64,000 nt of DNA, taken from positions 124,001 through 188,000 of the forward strand of contig NZ_JACEHK010000003.1 of assembly GCF_025377685.1 (NCBI RefSeq), written 5' to 3'. The position numbers were made by a program, and so were the translations under genes. A model generated the notes under the pieces. The model was not told where the DNA came from. It made no database searches and worked only from the letters and a program-made list of their open reading frames with translations. Origin of the DNA: Anaerobacillus sp. CMMVII. Its GTDB lineage: Bacteria; Bacillota; Bacilli; Bacillales; Anaerobacillaceae. Below are positions 7,876 to 16,136 of this stretch, one piece after another (the stretch's first letter is position 1; each line of letters starts with the position of its first letter).

Positions 7876-8874
7876 TTATGCATTTCCTCTTACACGAAGT
7901 TTACGGAAAAAGATGAACCCAGCAAATGCTGCTAATAAACCTAATAGTGAATTTTGAAGATTGTTAGTACCAGTTTTCGGAAGCTTTGCACCTTTTTCTG
8001 TTTTTACAGGATCTTTAGCTTTCGCTTTTTCTTTCTTTACAATTTTCTCTAAATCGCTTCCTGTGTCAACGATAAGGTCAACTCCAAATAATTCAGCTGT
8101 TAAAAGGATGTCAGCTAGGAACTCTCCTTGTAGGTTATAAAATTCAATCAGTAAATCATAACCATTTGATGTTTGCATTTTCATTAATTGTACTAATGAA
8201 ACTGGTTTTTTTTCGTCACCTTTAACAAAGAAAAATTTTGCTTCAAGTTCAAATAAATGTAGTAATTCAGTAAAAATTGCTGCAAGCTCAGCAATTTGTT
8301 CAGCTTCTAAATCAGTTGCGCTTTCTAGATCAACATATGCCTCGAATGCTTCAAGTCTTTCTAGAATAATTAATAATTTCGCTTCAAATTCAGGATTTTC
8401 AATATCAAGTGATAACAAATGAGAGAATAGTCTATCTAACTCTTCTTCTGTTAAGCCGATTTCATTGAAGATATCAAACATGATGTCCTCGTATTCAAAA
8501 TCCCCTTCGTATTCAAGATAAAAGTAGATTGCATACTCCAGATCATTATAAAAATAATAATCTGCTAAACTCTCGCCATATTCAGCAAGTAATTCTTCTA
8601 ATTCTTCTAAAGTCAGATTGAATTCTTCCAATAATTGTTGTAAATTTTCGTCAGTTAAGATAGGGCCAAAGAACATACGTAGTTCTTCAACTGACTCAAA
8701 ATCTTCTAAAGTTAAAAGATAAAAGTCTAAATATTCCTCTAACTCTTCTTTAGTCCAATTTAATTCAGTAAGATAGCCTTCAAGATCACTTTCATTCATT
8801 GCTGCAAATCCTGAAATAGGTAAAGCTGAAAAAACAAGAGTAAAAACTAGAAATAAAGACAGCAAACGTTTCAA
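7876..8874 (-). CDS. Acidic surface protein with LPKTG anchor (processed acidic surface protein type)
   Basis: 332 residues. Signal peptide residues 1-24, then a strongly acidic, helical body dominated by Glu/Leu with a loose repeat of 30-45 residues (LTLEELEELL, LTEEELDRLF, LTLEDFESVEEL). The end has LPKTG, a hydrophobic helix and RKLRVRG, a sorting signal. The acidic composition and pairing with a class D sortase match the 'processed acidic surface protein' family of Bacillaceae; strong acidity of surface proteins is common in alkaliphiles. Start ATG 8874 follows AGGAGG. Operon with the sortase (stop and start adjacent). Confidence 0.85.
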   Translation of the reverse strand: MKRLLSLFLVFTLVFSALPISGFAAMNESDLEGYLTELNWTKEELEEYLDFYLLTLEDFESVEELRMFFGPILTDENLQQLLEEFNLTLEELEELLAEYGESLADYYFYNDLEYAIYFYLEYEGDFEYEDIMFDIFNEIGLTEEELDRLFSHLLSLDIENPEFEAKLLIILERLEAFEAYVDLESATDLEAEQIAELAAIFTELLHLFELEAKFFFVKGDEKKPVSLVQLMKMQTSNGYDLLIEFYNLQGEFLADILLTAELFGVDLIVDTGSDLEKIVKKEKAKAKDPVKTEKGAKLPKTGTNNLQNSLLGLLAAFAGFIFFRKLRVRGNA

Positions 8875-8971
8875 GCAAATTCCTCCTAAAATTTAGATAA
8901 ATTACTAGATTATTATAAATCGATTTTTGTAGTTTGAATAGTAAAATTTTTCTAATACTTCGCTTGCTAGA

Positions 8972-9028
8972 TGGGGGGTTCTGACCCCCACCGCTTTAAA
9001 GCTTTACCTTGGTGGGGGTCAGACCCCA
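8972..9028. repeat. REP pair (BIME-like), GGGGTCWGACCCC family
   Basis: GGGGTTCTGACCCCCACC, AAAGCTTT centre, GGTGGGGGTCAGACCCC: two arms in inverted orientation able to form one long hairpin. The left core has a one-base insertion. Confidence 0.85.
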
Positions 9029-9184
9029 ATTTTCAATTTTATTAATGACTATAGTTTTGCCAGCATGAAACAAGATTACTTGAATATGCTATAAAAAAGC
9101 TATAGTTAGCGTGACTAATAGAGTATTAAACTGAAGAACCAAAAGCCAATCTTTTTCCAAATTAAAAAGTAAGGAGGAGATGTC

Positions 9185-9340
9185 ATGAGGTGGTTTTGGC
9201 AGAGGAGAAAAGAGTATGGCGGAGTGGATAGAAAAGGGAGAGTCTATGTCAAAGAATTAAATGAACGGCAGTGGGTTTTAGACATGTATAGACGTAAGGG
9301 GTATATAATAAACAGATACTCTATGAGAGAGGGTAAGTAA
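9185..9340 (+). CDS. Small basic protein, 51 residues
   Basis: ATG 9185 with AAGGAGGAG 5 nt upstream. Sequence starts MRWFWQRRKEYGG and ends RRKGYIINRYSMREGK; Trp-, Arg- and Tyr-rich, net positive, no membrane segment. A broken paralogue at 3914-4035 preserves both ends, so this is a real gene family in this genome rather than a chance ORF. Function unknown. Confidence 0.65.
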   Translation: MRWFWQRRKEYGGVDRKGRVYVKELNERQWVLDMYRRKGYIINRYSMREGK

Positions 9341-9372
9341 AAAAGGATGTTCTCTCAAAGATTGTTGCTTTG

Positions 9373-9520
9373 TAATGTTAGGATATATCAAGGTCTCGTG
9401 GGCATCTTTTCTAACCTTCGATGGTTTTTAACGTAGAAATATGGATTATTTACTGAATTACTGTCCATCAATCCACAATGTTTACGAAAAGAGCCATAAA
9501 AAGAGAGTCCCAATAGCCCT
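9373..9520 (-). repeat. Decayed dispersed repeat (GGCTSTTTTCGTAAAC type)
   Basis: The minus strand reads TATGGCTCTTTTCGTAAAC..TGTGG near one end and GCCCACGAGACCTTGATATATCC at the other. The same two ends occur at 47328-47415, and the head alone occurs inside the M48 pseudogene at 5173-5215. Probably a dispersed intergenic element; no intact gene. Confidence 0.5.
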
Positions 9521-9578
9521 ATAGCTCTACCTTCTTCAATCATTTTTACACTTTGTGTTGGTGAAAGTGAACTTTCAC
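9520..9578. repeat. Partial copy of the GAAAGTGAACTTTC element
   Basis: TTTACACTTTGTGTTGGTGAAAGTGAACTTTCA, matching the right end of the element at 39031-39139 and the copy at 20653-20758. Confidence 0.55.
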
Positions 9579-9607
9579 TTGAGGCAGACACCTAGTACCA
9601 TACAAAA

Positions 9608-9645
9608 AGCCTACCATTACTTTTACTAATAATGGTAGGCTCTTT
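9608..9645 (+). terminator. Terminator-like hairpin
   Basis: AGCCTACCATTA / TAATGGTAGGCT 12-bp stem followed by CTTTG; no intact gene immediately before it. Confidence 0.6.
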
Positions 9646-9649
9646 GTTA

Positions 9650-10000
9650 TAGTTATGATTGGTGACTGAAAAGGTGCTAGTGGTCCTGTAGCTTCTGTCC
9701 AAAACCTACTTTTTATAGTCCAAAATAGATTTCGTACCACTATAGGTATGTATAATAAACTCGCTTTTCTTTCTAGAAATATCTGCACAGAAGAGGAATC
9801 GCTCGAAGTGTGTTGGATTTTGTCGATAGATAATATGCTTTTTGATAGAAAGAGTCATAGTATAGTAAATACGTCTTGGGTATAATCGAGTAACAGGTAG
9901 TTGTTTGGTTTTGTATACAATCTGATAGCGTTGAGGAATCACGTAACTCTCTCAAAATATATGTTTAAACACCTTAATCAAGCAAAAAAAGTGAGGTGGA
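9650..10000. other. Intergenic region, probably degraded coding sequence
   Basis: The minus strand has a 78-codon frame from 9942 to 9706 with no ribosome site and no family I recognise. I take it as a remnant or chance frame. It also holds the promoter region for the toxin operon; no clear -35/-10 pair was identified. Confidence 0.35.
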
Positions 10001-10006
10001 AATGTT

Positions 10007-11011
10007 ATGACTGAAAATAATTGGTTTATGAAACAAATGAAATCAGGAACTGAAAAGACATTGAAAACTGCGAAGAAGCTCTATGATGACTTTGATGAAA
10101 AAGACAGGGAATTAAAAGATGTGACTGGCAAGGGTTTTATTCATACCTATGCGGAAAAAGGTGGCGATGTGGCTGGTCGTGTGATTGGAACTCCTGTTAG
10201 CTACATTGGTAAAAAGGCGAAGAGTCCATTTGTAGATGATATAGGTAAAAGTCTGCATGGGGCGACAAGATTCAGTGGTGATCTAGCTGGACAAGTGGGG
10301 CAGGGAACCTGGAAAACTGCGCAAGGCCTTGTAATGAGAAACAAATCGGATATTTATGGAGGGCTTGCTGAATATACTCAAGCTGCTGGGAGGACGGTAA
10401 AAGCGGTTTATAAGACAACGGCGTTCACGTTGAAAAATAGTGCAGCCGTTGTTCAAGGGGTTTACACGAAGGATTATCAGAAGGCAGTTACTGGACTAAA
10501 GGGAGTAGGCAAGATTGTCGTTGTCGGCGCAGTCGCCATTTCCGTATTTGATCTGATTGAAGGGGACGATGTGTCAGCAGCGGAAAATGGCGACTTTCTC
10601 ATAACACATAACAGCCACCTTGCTGGTCAGTTACATCCTGAAACCGGTGTTCCTTACGAGGCACAAACGGTTGAACTGGAAAATGGAAATGAAGTAGTTG
10701 GGGTATTTCCGGTATTTGATGCGGTCGCCGAGGTTGAGCTGCCGGATGATATGTATGAAAGCAGTGACTATCGCCATTTCTCTTATGCAAACAGTGAGTT
10801 GGTTGATGCGGTGAGCAAGGACGCTGAACTTGCAAGCCAGTTTTCTACAGAACAACTCGAACAAATTTACGCAGGTGACACCCCTGATGGTTATACATGG
10901 CATCACCATGAACAACTAGGCAAATTACAGCTAGTTGATGAAGAAGTTCATGCAAAATCAGGACATAGTGGTGGACGCTCGATTTGGGGAGGTGGCGCAA
11001 ATGCCCGTTAA
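10007..11011 (+). CDS. Polymorphic-toxin-like protein with C-terminal WHH nuclease domain
   Basis: 334 residues from ATG 10007 (GAGGTGG site). The N-terminal part, about 40-195, shares the GTP-x-IG, DIG, GDxAGQVxxGT and hydrophobic helix pattern of the protein at 5977-6657. The C-terminal about 130 residues match the HNH/Endo VII-type WHH nuclease: HNSHLAGQLHPETGVPY, then YTWHHHEQLGKLQLVDEEVH and HSGG, with WHH, QLV and the two late His in order. Such domains degrade nucleic acid in rival or host cells. The next gene, overlapping by 11 nt, is a SUKH protein, the usual immunity family. No secretion signal peptide is seen; delivery route unknown. Confidence 0.88.
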   Translation: MTENNWFMKQMKSGTEKTLKTAKKLYDDFDEKDRELKDVTGKGFIHTYAEKGGDVAGRVIGTPVSYIGKKAKSPFVDDIGKSLHGATRFSGDLAGQVGQGTWKTAQGLVMRNKSDIYGGLAEYTQAAGRTVKAVYKTTAFTLKNSAAVVQGVYTKDYQKAVTGLKGVGKIVVVGAVAISVFDLIEGDDVSAAENGDFLITHNSHLAGQLHPETGVPYEAQTVELENGNEVVGVFPVFDAVAEVELPDDMYESSDYRHFSYANSELVDAVSKDAELASQFSTEQLEQIYAGDTPDGYTWHHHEQLGKLQLVDEEVHAKSGHSGGRSIWGGGANAR

Positions 11012-11420
11012 GATTGACTGGAAATTTGAAAAAGCAGTAGCCACAGACCGAATTCTAGCTCAGCTTGAAACTCATTTTCATGTCTCGTTTCCAGAAGCGT
11101 ATAAACAGCTTGTCAAACAACATAATGGAGCAAGGCCAAGGCCAAATGTCATCAAGACTACTGCAGGAAAGGAACGTGTAATCAAGACATTTTTGACTGT
11201 GCACCCAACAAAGGGTGGGATCAAGGATGTGAGTGAATGGCTATATGGCCAGCTTCCAGACGATTTGCTCGCCTTTGCAAGTGATCCGTTTGGGAACTAT
11301 TTCTGTTTTCACTTTCGAACACCGGAAACCGAACCCTCAATCTCTTTTTGGCATCATGAGACACAACATGGAGAAGTTGTTGCAGATTCGTTTAGAGAAT
11401 TTTTAGGAAAACTATTTTAG
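11001..11420 (+). CDS. SMI1/KNR4 (SUKH) family immunity protein
   Basis: 139 residues. Start ATG 11001 lies inside the toxin's last codons with GGGGAGGTGG upstream, so translation is coupled. SUKH landmarks: FHVSFPEAYKQLVKQHNG near residue 30, LPDDLLAFASDPFGNYFCF near 92 and SISFWHHE near 115. SUKH proteins neutralise WHH and related nuclease toxins by direct binding, so it is the probable antitoxin of the upstream protein. A longer frame from 10935 lies within the toxin and is not the start. Confidence 0.9.
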   Translation: MPVKIDWKFEKAVATDRILAQLETHFHVSFPEAYKQLVKQHNGARPRPNVIKTTAGKERVIKTFLTVHPTKGGIKDVSEWLYGQLPDDLLAFASDPFGNYFCFHFRTPETEPSISFWHHETQHGEVVADSFREFLGKLF

Positions 11421-11440
11421 ACAAACAGTGGGGTGGAGAC

Positions 11441-11950
11441 ATGAGTCAGACCGTTAATATGTATGATGAATTTAAACAGTTAATTGCAGAAGTAAGTGGA
11501 GAGGTCATGGAGTTAAGTATCATGGAAAAGTTAGATGCGACCTCAAAAATCTTGTCTGAAAGACTTCCGGAGCTTACTAGTAATATTGATAGACTAAGTG
11601 ATTTATATAAACAGATCGAGACCTTAAGCCAATCTGAGCAAAATCACTACGATAAACTAAAAGAAATGGTTCAACAGTTGCAAAAAAGAAATGGTGAAGG
11701 ACTCGAACAAATTAAGCAGTTGGATGAAAAAGTGAACAAGCTATCGAATAAGCTTACGTCAACAGGTAAGCAGGTTGAAAAGATGGTCGAGGACAGGTCT
11801 CGGTCGGTTCAAGAGAATGTCAACCTAGAGATAAGCCGTTTAAAAAGTAGTTTTGATCTACAAGCGGAGGACATGCAAAAAAGAACCAAAATTCTGATCT
11901 GGCTTAACGCCGCAACATTATTAATCTTACTATATGTCATCTTTGGATAG
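11441..11950 (+). CDS. Coiled-coil protein with C-terminal membrane anchor
   Basis: 169 residues from ATG 11441 (GGGGTGGAG site). Residues about 30-145 are heptad-rich coiled coil (LYKQIETLSQSEQNHYDKL, VNKLSNKLTSTGKQVEKM) and the end is a single hydrophobic helix ILIWLNAATLLILLYVIF, giving a tail-anchored layout. Family unknown. It lies 20 nt after the immunity gene and 15 nt before a dynamin-like GTPase, so it is in the same operon. A role as membrane recruiter or partner of the GTPases is inference. Confidence 0.7.
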   Translation: MSQTVNMYDEFKQLIAEVSGEVMELSIMEKLDATSKILSERLPELTSNIDRLSDLYKQIETLSQSEQNHYDKLKEMVQQLQKRNGEGLEQIKQLDEKVNKLSNKLTSTGKQVEKMVEDRSRSVQENVNLEISRLKSSFDLQAEDMQKRTKILIWLNAATLLILLYVIFG

Positions 11951-11965
11951 ATCGGGGGTAACGGG

Positions 11966-13954
11966 ATGTTTGCAACAGCAAATCAAGTGGAACGATTTGA
12001 CCAACTTTATCAGGAGCTTCTCGTTCGCCGTGAGGAACAAGAACGTGAGCATCTTGCCAGGCAGTTGAAGTCTTATGGAAAGTATTTAAAAATAGCCCAA
12101 ATGACCTTTCAAAAAACTCCCGGCTATCAAAATGCCAAGCTTTTAAAGGATATTACCAAGCCATTGAACGAGTTTGCTAGTGAGTTTGAGGGAGTTGCCA
12201 AAGGACTTGATGAACCGTTCATGCTTTTTGCAATGGGGATGGGAAAGTACGGAAAATCGACATTACTGAATGCTTTAATGGAACAGGAATTAGCCATGAT
12301 GGACGAGCTTCCGAAAACATGGAAGATTGACGTGTTTAACCGCCATATTCCTAAGAATAAAGCGATCATAGTTTTTAAGGACGGAAGAAAAAACCTCTTG
12401 ACCAAGCAAGATGCTGAAATGGTCATTCAAGGTGAAGAAAAAAAGCGGCTTGATTCAGAGAAGCTCGTTAACAAAATGTATAAAGAGGTCATGCGAGAAT
12501 TAAAGACTGCCATAGAGAAAAAAGAGTATAAGCAATATCTAAGCCAGACTCACCTCTATGAATCTGATGTTACAGAGGTTCATTGGGGAGTCGAACAGTC
12601 GGCCTTGCTAAAGGACTTTTACTTAGTCGATACGCCGGGTGTCTCGCAAAAGATTATGGGTGAGATGAAGGTCAATATCCAGGAGTACTACCACAAGGCA
12701 GACGGAGTCCTCTGGCTATTAGATGCCACGGTCATTTCAGCCGGGAATTCAAGAAAGCTACTAGAAGAGTTAGACCATTCACTAGAGGCAGTGGGCGGAA
12801 AGGCCGAAAATATGATTGGCGTGCTTAACCGAATTGATGTCATTCGTGAGCGCGGCGGCGAGGAGAGTGTTCAACAAATTCTTCAAGAAGCAAATGAGAT
12901 TTATCAAGGCGTCTTTGAAGCGATCATTCCTATTTCGGCAAAACAGGCGTTTGAAGGAATAATGTCGGACGACAAGTATCTGGTTGAACAAAGTGGAGTT
13001 ACAGCCCTTAATGACGTTATCAAAAAGCGCTTTTTGCAACGGAGTAAGCAAATTCAAATTGCCCGAAAAGTACAAGCGGCTCAGCTGTTGGCAAACCGTG
13101 TTAAATATCATTTTTCAGGTTTCAAACAAAGACTGATTGAGGATGAAGCTAGAAAATCCGAGCAATTATTTCATCTTGACGAGGAGTTGGCTGAGAAAAC
13201 GGAACAGTTCTCCAAACGAATAAACACACTTATCAATCAGTACCAAAGATCTGTGCAAGCAAACATTGACCGCTATGCTGAGCAGCTATTTGACATTGAA
13301 GGGAAGGATAGTCAGCGTCACTTTTTAGAGGATCGGATTTTTGAAAGTGAAAGTCTCGCTCGGGACATTAACTCACTCCAACAACAAGCACGTGAACAGA
13401 TGGACACCATCAACCAACACTACTTACATAAGCTCTGGTTTAAGGAATATCAGCATCTTGATTTTCAGGCACTGCCCCACCACGAGGGGGACACACCGGA
13501 TTTTTACGTAGGGCTTCAAGCGGGGCGGTTAGATACAGATGGAATTAGCTTTGCTTCAGGTACTGGGATTGCTTTAATCGGTGCGGCATTTTTAGGACCA
13601 ATTGGACTCTTATTAGGAGGGATTGCTGGCGCATTAGGGTTAACCAAGTGGATTGCGAAGCAGTTTAAACTTGGTGGTTTGAAGAGTGACCTGAAAGAGA
13701 CGCTAACCGATTCAGCCAATAAAGTGGCGACAGACCTTCAACAAGGAGTGCAGGATTTAGCAAGACATATTGGGAATTCCCTAGAGACTTTTAGTGAAGA
13801 GTCCTTTTCATCACTCTACGGGCCATCAGACGAGGCCAAACGGATCTTGGTATTGATCAAAGAAGTAGAAACGAGGATGGATAAACAGGTTGAACCCCTT
13901 TCTGTAAAAGAACTAATCCTTCAGGATCGTATCAGTAAAGCAAAAAAAGCGTAA
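11966..13954 (+). CDS. Dynamin-like GTPase, first of three
   Basis: 662 residues. GTPase motifs are intact: G1 GMGKYGKSTLLNAL near residue 90, G3 LVDTPGVSQ near 222, G4 LNRIDV near 288. A long helical stalk follows, with a Gly/Ala hydrophobic hairpin at about 525-560 (ALIGAAFLGPIGLLLGGIAG), the membrane paddle seen in bacterial dynamins. The next GTPase starts in the TAATG overlap with this stop, indicating an obligate pair. Paired bacterial dynamins occur in membrane remodelling and in the anti-phage Eleos (LeoA/LeoBC) type; the exact class is not resolved here. Confidence 0.85.
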   Translation: MFATANQVERFDQLYQELLVRREEQEREHLARQLKSYGKYLKIAQMTFQKTPGYQNAKLLKDITKPLNEFASEFEGVAKGLDEPFMLFAMGMGKYGKSTLLNALMEQELAMMDELPKTWKIDVFNRHIPKNKAIIVFKDGRKNLLTKQDAEMVIQGEEKKRLDSEKLVNKMYKEVMRELKTAIEKKEYKQYLSQTHLYESDVTEVHWGVEQSALLKDFYLVDTPGVSQKIMGEMKVNIQEYYHKADGVLWLLDATVISAGNSRKLLEELDHSLEAVGGKAENMIGVLNRIDVIRERGGEESVQQILQEANEIYQGVFEAIIPISAKQAFEGIMSDDKYLVEQSGVTALNDVIKKRFLQRSKQIQIARKVQAAQLLANRVKYHFSGFKQRLIEDEARKSEQLFHLDEELAEKTEQFSKRINTLINQYQRSVQANIDRYAEQLFDIEGKDSQRHFLEDRIFESESLARDINSLQQQAREQMDTINQHYLHKLWFKEYQHLDFQALPHHEGDTPDFYVGLQAGRLDTDGISFASGTGIALIGAAFLGPIGLLLGGIAGALGLTKWIAKQFKLGGLKSDLKETLTDSANKVATDLQQGVQDLARHIGNSLETFSEESFSSLYGPSDEAKRILVLIKEVETRMDKQVEPLSVKELILQDRISKAKKA

Positions 13955-15753
13955 TGAAAGAGGGGAAAATGGTGGATCTAAAAACATATGTACTTGAGGC
14001 GAAAAATACGTTACATACCTCGCCGATACGGAAACTGAAACAAAGTGGTAAGGCTTTACCTGAATTACAAGCGAATGGTAAACATTTAGAGAAGGCTGAG
14101 GAGCATATTGAAATGTTACTTGAGAAGGTAAATTCTCCATTAAAGGTGGTGATCATGGGGGAAGTAAAGGCTGGAAAGTCCACGTTACTTAATGCGTTAT
14201 CAGGAGGGCAAGTATCACCAGTGAATGTGGCAGAGGCTACAGCGACAATTATTGAAATCAGTCATCACTCTGAGCCGAAGGGGACAATCGTCCGTGAAGC
14301 AGAGGAGATTAGTGGAAGTGCTGAAGAGATCTTTACCATTCTTGAGAACAAGCGAGGAGATAAGGACTATTTTGAAAAAACGAAATATGTCAAACTAGGC
14401 TTCCCTCTTGCGAACTTGCAGAAGTTAAAGCTTGTGGATACACCGGGTCTTGCGACTGTAAGAGAAGAAAATGCCGCGAGAACTGAGGCATATATTCAAG
14501 AATCAGATGTCGTCCTTTGGGTATTTAATGGGAATCATCTTGGACAGGCCGATATTGAGGAGAAACTTGAAGAAGTTGCCATGCTCGGAAAACCGATTGT
14601 TGCCCTTGTTAATAAAATCGATGAAGTAACAACCGATCCGATGAGATTGGTTGATTATTTGGAAAATCGAGTCGATATTTTTGCGGAACAGGTGCTACCT
14701 ATTTCTGCTCAACTTGCTTATGAAGGCATTACTGAAAATGATGAAGCAAAGCTTGAACGATCTCATTTCCCAGAATTACTGTGCTACCTAGAGGAGAATA
14801 TTGAACGGGATGATACCAAGGTTCAAGCTGAAAGCATTCAGCGTTCAACCGACGCTCTTCTCTATCAGGATAAAATCATTCATGAAAGCTATTCAAAAGA
14901 AATCGACTTCATGTTACAGCAAATGAAATCAAGAAAAGAGGACTTGGTTTACCACAATCAAGGGATAAAAGAATCCCTTGAGATCAGTTTGAAGAACTGG
15001 TTCTATGGTGAATTTCTTGAGACGGAAAGAGACGTAATCCTTACGAAGGTGAGTAACCTTGGGCTTTTATCGAAAAAGGCGGATAAGGAAGAAATTAAAC
15101 AGTTGATCGTCAATTCCCTCGCCCCTGAACGTGTACAGGCGCAGCTTGAGCAAAAATATGCTCAGTTAAATGAAGAATTTCAAATGAAATGGCAGCAAGT
15201 AATTCGCGAATTAAACGATAAGGTAATCCTCGAAGCCAACCAATTTGAAAAAAGTCATGAGCAGGAGTTTTCCTACAAACTAGCCAAACTTGATGAGACC
15301 CTGCCAACGGGCGAGGATTTCTTGAAGGAAGGCATGGGGAAAGGTGCAGCTATTGGAGGTGCGTACGGAGCATCGGCTGCTGCTTACGTCGCTTGGCTTG
15401 GTCCTTATGCGGCAAGCGTTTCTTTAGGAACGGCCCTTGCTGCCATGCTTCCACCAGTTTTAATCATTGGGGCAGTAACTGGAGCGGTGGCAAAAATTGT
15501 TACCTACAAAAGCACGAAACAGAAATACGAGGCAGAAGTTGAGGGCTTCATCAAAGATATTAAGCGTCAATTGAGTGAAACTTTTATTCCCAAAATGACA
15601 GAACAGCTGAAATTACAAAGTAACCATGTAGCAGATGAAATTTACCACAAGCTCTGTAACAGCCTCTGCCAAAACTGGACAGAACAATCCCTAGCTGAGC
15701 TTCAGCATGGCATTCAGCGCTATACGATAAGATTGGCGCCAATGCCAGTCTAA
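13954..15753 (+). CDS. Dynamin-like GTPase, second of three
   Basis: 599 residues from ATG 13954, which overlaps the previous stop (TAATG); an in-frame ATG at 13969 with AGAGGGG just upstream is the alternative. G1 GEVKAGKSTLLNALSG near residue 71, G3 LVDTPGLATV near 163, G4 LVNKIDEV near 220. A hydrophobic hairpin lies at about 470-515 (IGGAYGASAAAYVAWLG, LAAMLPPVLIIGAVTG). Partner of the preceding GTPase by coupling and layout. A terminator follows, closing an operon of toxin, immunity, coiled-coil and two GTPases. Confidence 0.85.
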   Translation: MKEGKMVDLKTYVLEAKNTLHTSPIRKLKQSGKALPELQANGKHLEKAEEHIEMLLEKVNSPLKVVIMGEVKAGKSTLLNALSGGQVSPVNVAEATATIIEISHHSEPKGTIVREAEEISGSAEEIFTILENKRGDKDYFEKTKYVKLGFPLANLQKLKLVDTPGLATVREENAARTEAYIQESDVVLWVFNGNHLGQADIEEKLEEVAMLGKPIVALVNKIDEVTTDPMRLVDYLENRVDIFAEQVLPISAQLAYEGITENDEAKLERSHFPELLCYLEENIERDDTKVQAESIQRSTDALLYQDKIIHESYSKEIDFMLQQMKSRKEDLVYHNQGIKESLEISLKNWFYGEFLETERDVILTKVSNLGLLSKKADKEEIKQLIVNSLAPERVQAQLEQKYAQLNEEFQMKWQQVIRELNDKVILEANQFEKSHEQEFSYKLAKLDETLPTGEDFLKEGMGKGAAIGGAYGASAAAYVAWLGPYAASVSLGTALAAMLPPVLIIGAVTGAVAKIVTYKSTKQKYEAEVEGFIKDIKRQLSETFIPKMTEQLKLQSNHVADEIYHKLCNSLCQNWTEQSLAELQHGIQRYTIRLAPMPV

Positions 15754-15760
15754 TGCAATA

Positions 15761-15797
15761 GAAATAACTGCCCGGGTGGGTGGTTATTTTTTTTGCA
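15761..15797 (+). terminator. Terminator of the toxin-dynamin operon
   Basis: AATAACTGCCC / GGGTGGTTATT stem (one G-T pair) followed by eight T. Confidence 0.88.
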
Positions 15798-15930
15798 AAA
15801 ATGCTTTACAACGAACAAGAATTGTATGAACAGAAAGACTGGAATCTAACTTTTGAAGAAGTACTATAAGTGAAAATAGAAGCCAGGGAGATGAAATATA
15901 TTAAAATACCAACGTTTGGGGTCAACGTTT

Positions 15931-15983
15931 GGGGTCTGACCCCCACCAGAGTAAAGCTTTAAAGCGGTGGGGGTCAGACCCCA
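15931..15983. repeat. REP pair (BIME-like), GGGGTCWGACCCC family
   Basis: Complete inverted pair around AGAGTAAAGCTTTAAAGCGG; preceded by a short direct duplication AACGTTTGGGGTC. Lies between the two-GTPase operon and the third GTPase. Confidence 0.88.
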
Positions 15984-16136
15984 AAAGGGTTGTTGTGAAA
16001 ATGAAATATAATTGAAACCTATGTAAATAAAAGATTTGCTACTATAATGGGAGGCTATTAAAAGTTTGGGTGATTTTGAAGTAGGAAAGATACTAGTTTA
16101 AATCACGCAACGAAAATACAAATTTGGGGGTAAAAC

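Noticed and set aside
9388-9955. Several overlapping minus-strand frames of 60-80 codons
   Set aside because: No ribosome sites, mutually overlapping, and partly inside a decayed repeat; treated as remnant DNA.
10935-11000. Longer start for the SUKH immunity protein
   Set aside because: Lies fully inside the toxin coding sequence; ATG 11001 has the ribosome site and matches the family's length.
10007-15753. Prophage or conjugative-element interpretation of the toxin-GTPase locus
   Set aside because: No integrase, terminase, capsid, relaxase or attachment repeats were seen around it.
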